From the NCBI GenBank assembly GCA_937931165.1, contig CALHCI010000120.1, positions 1 through 47,692 of the forward strand: 47,692 nucleotides of DNA. The letters are read 5' to 3'. Made by a program: the position numbers and the translations under genes. The notes under the pieces were generated by a model. The model was not told the DNA's origin, ran no database searches, and saw only the letters and a list, made by a program, of their open reading frames with translations. Below, one piece after another: positions 44,099-47,692 of this stretch (position 1 is its first letter; every line of letters starts with the position of its first letter). The stretch is from an uncultured Granulosicoccaceae bacterium. GTDB lineage: Bacteria > Pseudomonadota > Gammaproteobacteria > Granulosicoccales > Granulosicoccaceae.

Positions 44099-44662
44099 AT
44101 GATTAAGATCACAACGGTGGTGCCAGTGCTGATGTGCACCCTGATGTTAACCGCATGCGATAGCGATAATGACGCAACATCTGATAATGCGCTATTAACA
44201 GAAGGCACGGTTATCACGATGAGAAATACGCTTGAAGAAGGAGGGCCGGAGGGTTCTTTTCCAGGCATATTTGGCGCGCCTGATGATGCATTTGATGAAA
44301 CTGCTACCCTCTCATTTACTGAAGCTGAATTTCCGACTGCGCTGATGCAGTCAGATACAGCGGTTGGAGATATTCCCGGTCTGTATCGTATAGATATAAA
44401 AGCGGCACAGATTGCGTTCACCGTTTTACCAGCAGGGAATGATGCTTTCTGGAGTGGAGTTGCAGATGTTTTCGGTGTCTTTCCTGCAGGAAAAACAGAC
44501 AGATACTATTTCACCTTCTCTCAACCTCACAACATCACCGGAGCTACGAGCAACAATAGCAGTGTCAAATTAAGAATAGATTCTGAAACGATTGCTGTGG
44601 TCGAGATAGGTGAGGGGTACAATCTTCAGCCAGGGGTCGCATGGACCATCGATCTGGAGTAA
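44099..44662 (+). CDS. Lipoprotein of unknown function
   Basis: A 187-residue lipoprotein with lipobox LTAC (C20) and Asp at +2, which by the E. coli rule would keep it in the inner membrane. The mature part is acidic and beta-rich: ATLSFTEAEFPTALMQSD, GLYRIDIKAAQIAFTVLP, then DRYYFTFSQPHNITGA and VEIGEGYNLQPG. It has no cysteine besides the lipidated one and the one in the signal. I recognise no family. It stands alone, with the LysR gene convergent at its 3' end. Confidence 0.75.
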   Translation: MIKITTVVPVLMCTLMLTACDSDNDATSDNALLTEGTVITMRNTLEEGGPEGSFPGIFGAPDDAFDETATLSFTEAEFPTALMQSDTAVGDIPGLYRIDIKAAQIAFTVLPAGNDAFWSGVADVFGVFPAGKTDRYYFTFSQPHNITGATSNNSSVKLRIDSETIAVVEIGEGYNLQPGVAWTIDLE

Positions 44663-44795
44663 CTGCAATTGGCAAACAACGGACAGTTGCTGTTCATCGG
44701 GCGGGCTGAATGTTGATGAGACTTGATTGAGACAGTACGACCAACACAAAAAAAGACAGTAATACATCAGGATTTTATTTTTGAATATTTTGCAG

Positions 44796-45692
44796 CTACA
44801 TGTCAGTAACTGCGATGTTATCACTCAGAAACTGAATAAAGCGTTCCGCGGTTCCATTGCTTGTGGCATTGGGTGCCCAGCACGCATAAAGCTCAATCGG
44901 TTCAATCTCCCAATCCTCAAGTACCACTTGCAGGTGACCCTCATGCAAGTGGGGTTCTACAATGAAACCCGGTAGTACTGCAAGACCACCTCCGGCTATC
45001 ACCAATTCGAGTAGTGCATGCGAACTGTTAACGCTGATCTGAACCCGTCTTTTTGAAATTGACACTTTTTGCCTCGCACTGGAAAACTCGGTTCTTTGAT
45101 GAATGACAGGGCACTGTTCCAGCCAGCGCCACGTTGTCAGATCGGCGGGAGACTCAGGCTTTTTTTGGCTTTTAGCATATGCTGGCGAAGTCACCAGTTT
45201 TCTTCGGATATGGTACAGTTTCTCCGTGAGGAGTGAGCTGTTTTTAAGTGGCCCCGGTACAATTGCAACATCAAATCCCTCCGCAATAATATCTTGACGA
45301 TGGTCTGAGCTATCGATGGAAACCTTTACCTCAGAGTGGCTATTTGAAAAAAATGCGATACGGCGCAGTAGATCCGTATGAGTCATTAGTGCAGGTACAG
45401 TTAACCGAAGTGATCCACTGAGGTTGTTCCCTTCTCTTGATATATTTTTAAATCCCAGCTCTGCGGCTTCCAGCATGGCGTTCGCCGCTGTCAGCAGTTT
45501 TTTACCATCAGAGGTTAGTGATAGCTTGCGAGTTGATCGATACAGTAAAGGTGTACCAAGTTGTTTTTCCAGCTGTGCAACGTGATGACTGACAACTGAG
45601 GGAGAGAGTCTTAGCGCTTGCCCCGCAGCGCGAAACGATCCATGTTCTACGGTTTTCGCAAATATGGCGATTTGTTTTAACTCATCGATCAT
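44796..45692 (-). CDS. LysR-family transcriptional regulator
   Basis: A 298-residue LysR regulator with an N-terminal winged helix (SFRAAGQALRLSPSVVSHHV, about 18-37) and a periplasmic-binding-like effector domain from about residue 90. I start at the ATG at 45692 (MIDELKQIAIF); a TTG 24 bases upstream is an alternative. It is clearly paralogous to the regulator at 46814-47692, roughly half of residues being identical by eye. Two strong palindromes lie in its upstream region. No obvious divergent target gene is present. Confidence 0.9.
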   Translation of the reverse strand: MIDELKQIAIFAKTVEHGSFRAAGQALRLSPSVVSHHVAQLEKQLGTPLLYRSTRKLSLTSDGKKLLTAANAMLEAAELGFKNISREGNNLSGSLRLTVPALMTHTDLLRRIAFFSNSHSEVKVSIDSSDHRQDIIAEGFDVAIVPGPLKNSSLLTEKLYHIRRKLVTSPAYAKSQKKPESPADLTTWRWLEQCPVIHQRTEFSSARQKVSISKRRVQISVNSSHALLELVIAGGGLAVLPGFIVEPHLHEGHLQVVLEDWEIEPIELYACWAPNATSNGTAERFIQFLSDNIAVTDM

Positions 45693-46138
45693 CGAAAATT
45701 GTACTGTGCCTTTCAAACACCACTGTCGCAGTCAATGCCGCTCCCTCCTGAAAACCAACTGAAGTTTTGATTTATCGATAAAGATAGACTTTCATTTAGA
45801 CGAGTTAACACCAACGTTATAATAACGTGTCTGCGATCCACCTAGATAAGGAAGGCGTGGAACCAGTATCTCTGATACATTTGTAGGTTCGATAACTGTT
45901 GTACATGTCGCATGTCAACGGTATTAGTATTATATGTATAGTTAATCGCGCCGAATATCTTATTTTTCAGCATCCCGCCATAGGCAACACGAGTGTCAAA
46001 TGTCACTATGTCTGGTCACGCTAGAGACAAACTCGAAGTGTGGGATCTGTGTTGTCGTAATAGAAACTCCAACAGTACACACCGGTTTCATTGTATGCAC
46101 TGTTAGAGTAAATCAAAAACGCTGAAATTTTGAGGTAT
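45693..46138. other. Intergenic region with palindromes upstream of the LysR gene
   Basis: About 450 bp without a gene. It contains the 12-bp perfect palindrome TTTATCGATAAA (45771-45782) and the 15-bp palindrome ACGTTAT-A-ATAACGT (45814-45828), within 140 bp of the LysR start, which look like binding sites for a dimeric regulator. Beyond 45850 I see AT-rich sequence but no convincing promoter or gene. Confidence 0.55.
45771..45828. promoter_or_regulatory. Candidate operator: paired palindromes upstream of a LysR gene
   Basis: TTTATCGATAAA and ACGTTATAATAACGT are perfect inverted repeats with centres about 44 bp apart, 79-136 bp before the regulator's start codon. Spacing of about four helical turns suits cooperative binding. 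Whether the bound protein is the LysR itself is inference. Confidence 0.4.
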
Positions 46139-46432
46139 TTAGTTGTCCATAATAGAACTGCGTACTTCTTTTACGTGGTCAAACGATTTAAGTTTTGCGA
46201 TGAGGCTGGATACATACGCACGGTCTTCTGCCACGCCGGATAGTGTTACAACCTTGGATTTTTCGTCGTAGTAAGCCTGTATGCCGGTGTGCTGTGCTAT
46301 CTCAAGTTTGATCATCTCGATCACTTTCTTTAGTTCAGGGTCTGAAATTGATTCTTGCGCACCGACCTGACCTGACACTGCAATTACTGTTGATATCGCG
46401 AGCACAGTTAGTGATTTTCTTAAATTAATCAT
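46139..46432 (-). CDS. BON-domain periplasmic protein
   Basis: A 97-residue secreted protein: a signal peptide (cleavage near VGA, residue 25) followed by one BON domain (about 29-95) with ELKKVIEMIKLEIAQHTGI, KVVTLSGVAEDRAYVSSLIA and VKEVRSSI. BON domains of OsmY-like proteins bind phospholipid surfaces and help envelope stress resistance; most have two domains, this one has a single copy. It lies between two paralogous LysR genes, all on the minus strand. Confidence 0.87.
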   Translation of the reverse strand: MINLRKSLTVLAISTVIAVSGQVGAQESISDPELKKVIEMIKLEIAQHTGIQAYYDEKSKVVTLSGVAEDRAYVSSLIAKLKSFDHVKEVRSSIMDN

Positions 46433-46813
46433 TGAATAGGTGACTCTCTGAGTATGGTTAAAAAGTAAAATAAGCGAGAAATTAGTCAGAAACGTTTGCT
46501 TGCAGATTGCAGAAACAGTCTGCCAGTACGAACTGAACTGGAATCAGACTAACAGAACACCAAACGGTTTTTAATAATGGAAAAACGACGATACTGTTCG
46601 GATAATTTAACTAAAAATATGTAGTATTATTTTTGCAAAAAAAACTGGTGTCAGGCTTGAATCGGGCTTTTGAATATACTTTTGAATATGAGAGTGTCAG
46701 TGAAGTGAACTGTGCTCGGGAGAGATTTTCGTTGTACCGGCGTTAGTTCTGAGCAAAGGTGCTCAGGTTTAAATGGTCTGCTTTAAAAAGATACGTTGAG
46801 CCTGTCGGGATAG
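46433..46813. other. AT-rich intergenic region between BON gene and LysR gene
   Basis: About 380 bp without a gene. AT-rich stretches (near 46570-46650) probably hold the promoter of the BON-domain gene on the minus strand. A six-pair hairpin CTGAGC/GCTCAG at 46749-46766 follows the LysR gene and may help end its transcript, though no T-run follows. Confidence 0.45.
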
Positions 46814-47692
46814 TTAGGTGTGCATTGATGCACTAACGTAATTGACAAAGTGTTTGATTAAACCGTCTTTTGGTGCATTGGCTGGCCAGACAGCAAATAC
46901 GTCAAGAGGCTCAACGGCCCAGTCTTGAAGCACATATTGCAGGCTTCCTTTTGCCACGTCTTCTTCGATCAGAAAATCTGGAACAAGGGCCAGGCCAGCC
47001 CCTCCAACAGCTAAACGTGAAAGTGCATCAGCGTTGTTTGCACTGATTCTGGATGGTCTTTTTGCTATTACCGTTTGCTTTGAACCTTTTCTAAACTCAG
47101 GCTTCCGATGCCATACAGGACCCAGTTCAAGCCAGTTCCATTCAGTCAGATCCTCAGGTGATTTTGGTTTCTTCCGGGTTTTTATGTAGTCCGGTGATGC
47201 TACCAGGCGTCTTTGAATCTCGAATAGCTTTTTAGCTTTCAATGAACTGTCTTTTAGCCAGCCTATGCTAATGGCGATGTCAAACCCGTCTGTAATCAGA
47301 TCCCGGCGGAGGTCAGAGAAATCAATGGATAGGCGGACGTTGGGATTCTCGTCTGCAAAAGCGGAAATCTGTTTTATGAATCCGGATCGTGTCATAAAAG
47401 CCGGGGTCGTCATCCGTATTAGTCCAGAGATGCTCTCTGCGTTTTGCACAAGATCCTGAATACCGCTTTCGGCAGCTTCAATCATTGCGTGGGCGGAGAT
47501 CAGCAGGCGTTCTCCGTCTGGGGTAAGGGATAGTTTTCTGGTTGAACGATAAAGGAGTGCGGTACCTAGTCGCTGCTCCAGTTGTCCGACATGGTGACTA
47601 ACCACTGATGGAGACAGGCGTAAGGCCTGGCCTGCGCCACGAAATGATCCGTGATCAACTGTTTTTGCAAATATCGCAATCTGTCTGAGCTC
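46814..47692 (-). CDS. LysR-family transcriptional regulator (5' end cut by window edge)
   Basis: At least 292 residues of a LysR regulator; the frame is open to the last base of the window. By alignment with its paralogue at 44796-45692 (ELKQIAIFAKTVEHGSF against ELRQIAIFAKTVDHGSF) only about three N-terminal residues are missing. The winged helix (SFRGAGQALRLSPSVVSHHV) is almost identical to that of the paralogue, so both may bind related sites, while the effector domains differ more. Its target is unknown. Confidence 0.9.
   Translation of the reverse strand, partial: ELRQIAIFAKTVDHGSFRGAGQALRLSPSVVSHHVGQLEQRLGTALLYRSTRKLSLTPDGERLLISAHAMIEAAESGIQDLVQNAESISGLIRMTTPAFMTRSGFIKQISAFADENPNVRLSIDFSDLRRDLITDGFDIAISIGWLKDSSLKAKKLFEIQRRLVASPDYIKTRKKPKSPEDLTEWNWLELGPVWHRKPEFRKGSKQTVIAKRPSRISANNADALSRLAVGGAGLALVPDFLIEEDVAKGSLQYVLQDWAVEPLDVFAVWPANAPKDGLIKHFVNYVSASMHT

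Overview
The window looks like a chromosomal segment of a free-living, probably marine or aquatic gammaproteobacterium. The markers are the envelope run lolC/E-lolD-comEC-msbA-lpxK-kdsB, the purB-roxA pair, a gloA/gloB pair, dgkA, and an FMN riboswitch in front of a RibH2-type lumazine synthase. The mix of tagatose-type sugar catabolism and a very large multidomain lipoprotein would fit a Granulosicoccus-like lineage, but this placement is a guess from gene content alone. Coding density is high. Three gene-poor patches (about 2245-3120, 43295-44098 and 45693-46813) look decayed or regulatory.

Layout: (i) 9-2244, minus strand: a KbaZ/GatZ-family protein and a PfkB sugar kinase of tagatose type, followed by a degraded patch with a short-chain dehydrogenase remnant and a possible IS91-type transposase remnant. 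(ii) 3121-3235: tRNA-Gly(GCC) with a near-consensus promoter and a terminator. (iii) 3364-10581: a 2296-residue lipoprotein joining a galactose-oxidase-like copper radical oxidase, two discoidin domains, a PKD domain, a beta-propeller, a di-haem cytochrome c peroxidase-like module, three CBM9-like repeats and two cadherin-like repeats, with a small lipoprotein directly behind it. This is the most striking item. (iv) 10612-15599: membrane methyltransferase-like protein, DUF1045 2H phosphoesterase-like protein, dgkA, a stand-alone winged helix, gloB/gloA, a RidA-family protein and an Asp/Glu racemase-family protein. (v) 15806-19706: FMN riboswitch-ribH, AlkC-like glycosylase, GST and a BaiN-type flavoprotein. 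(vi) 19719-25499: D-2-hydroxyacid dehydrogenase, a two-gene ABC-2 exporter whose start abuts a 15-bp tandem repeat, and a minus-strand operon of glutamine amidotransferase, L2HGDH-like flavoprotein and HisC-like aminotransferase.

(vii) 25778-34402: envelope operon(s) for lipoprotein release, DNA uptake, lipid A/KDO supply and a Nudix hydrolase. (viii) 34536-38177: a very acidic single-pass protein with a TPR-like C-terminus and a CAP-domain lipoprotein. (ix) 38227-43012, minus strand: purB, the ribosomal-protein hydroxylase roxA, a GNAT acetyltransferase and an unusual two-protease protein (subtilisin-like domain plus HExxH domain), tightly packed or overlapping. (x) 43218 to the end: tRNA-Val(GAC), a gene-poor patch with a 17-bp tandem repeat, a small lipoprotein of unknown function, and two paralogous LysR regulators flanking a BON-domain periplasmic protein. 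The last LysR gene is cut by the window edge only a few codons from its start.

All calls come from reading translations, motifs and spacing by eye. No database search was possible, so product names below family level are inference.
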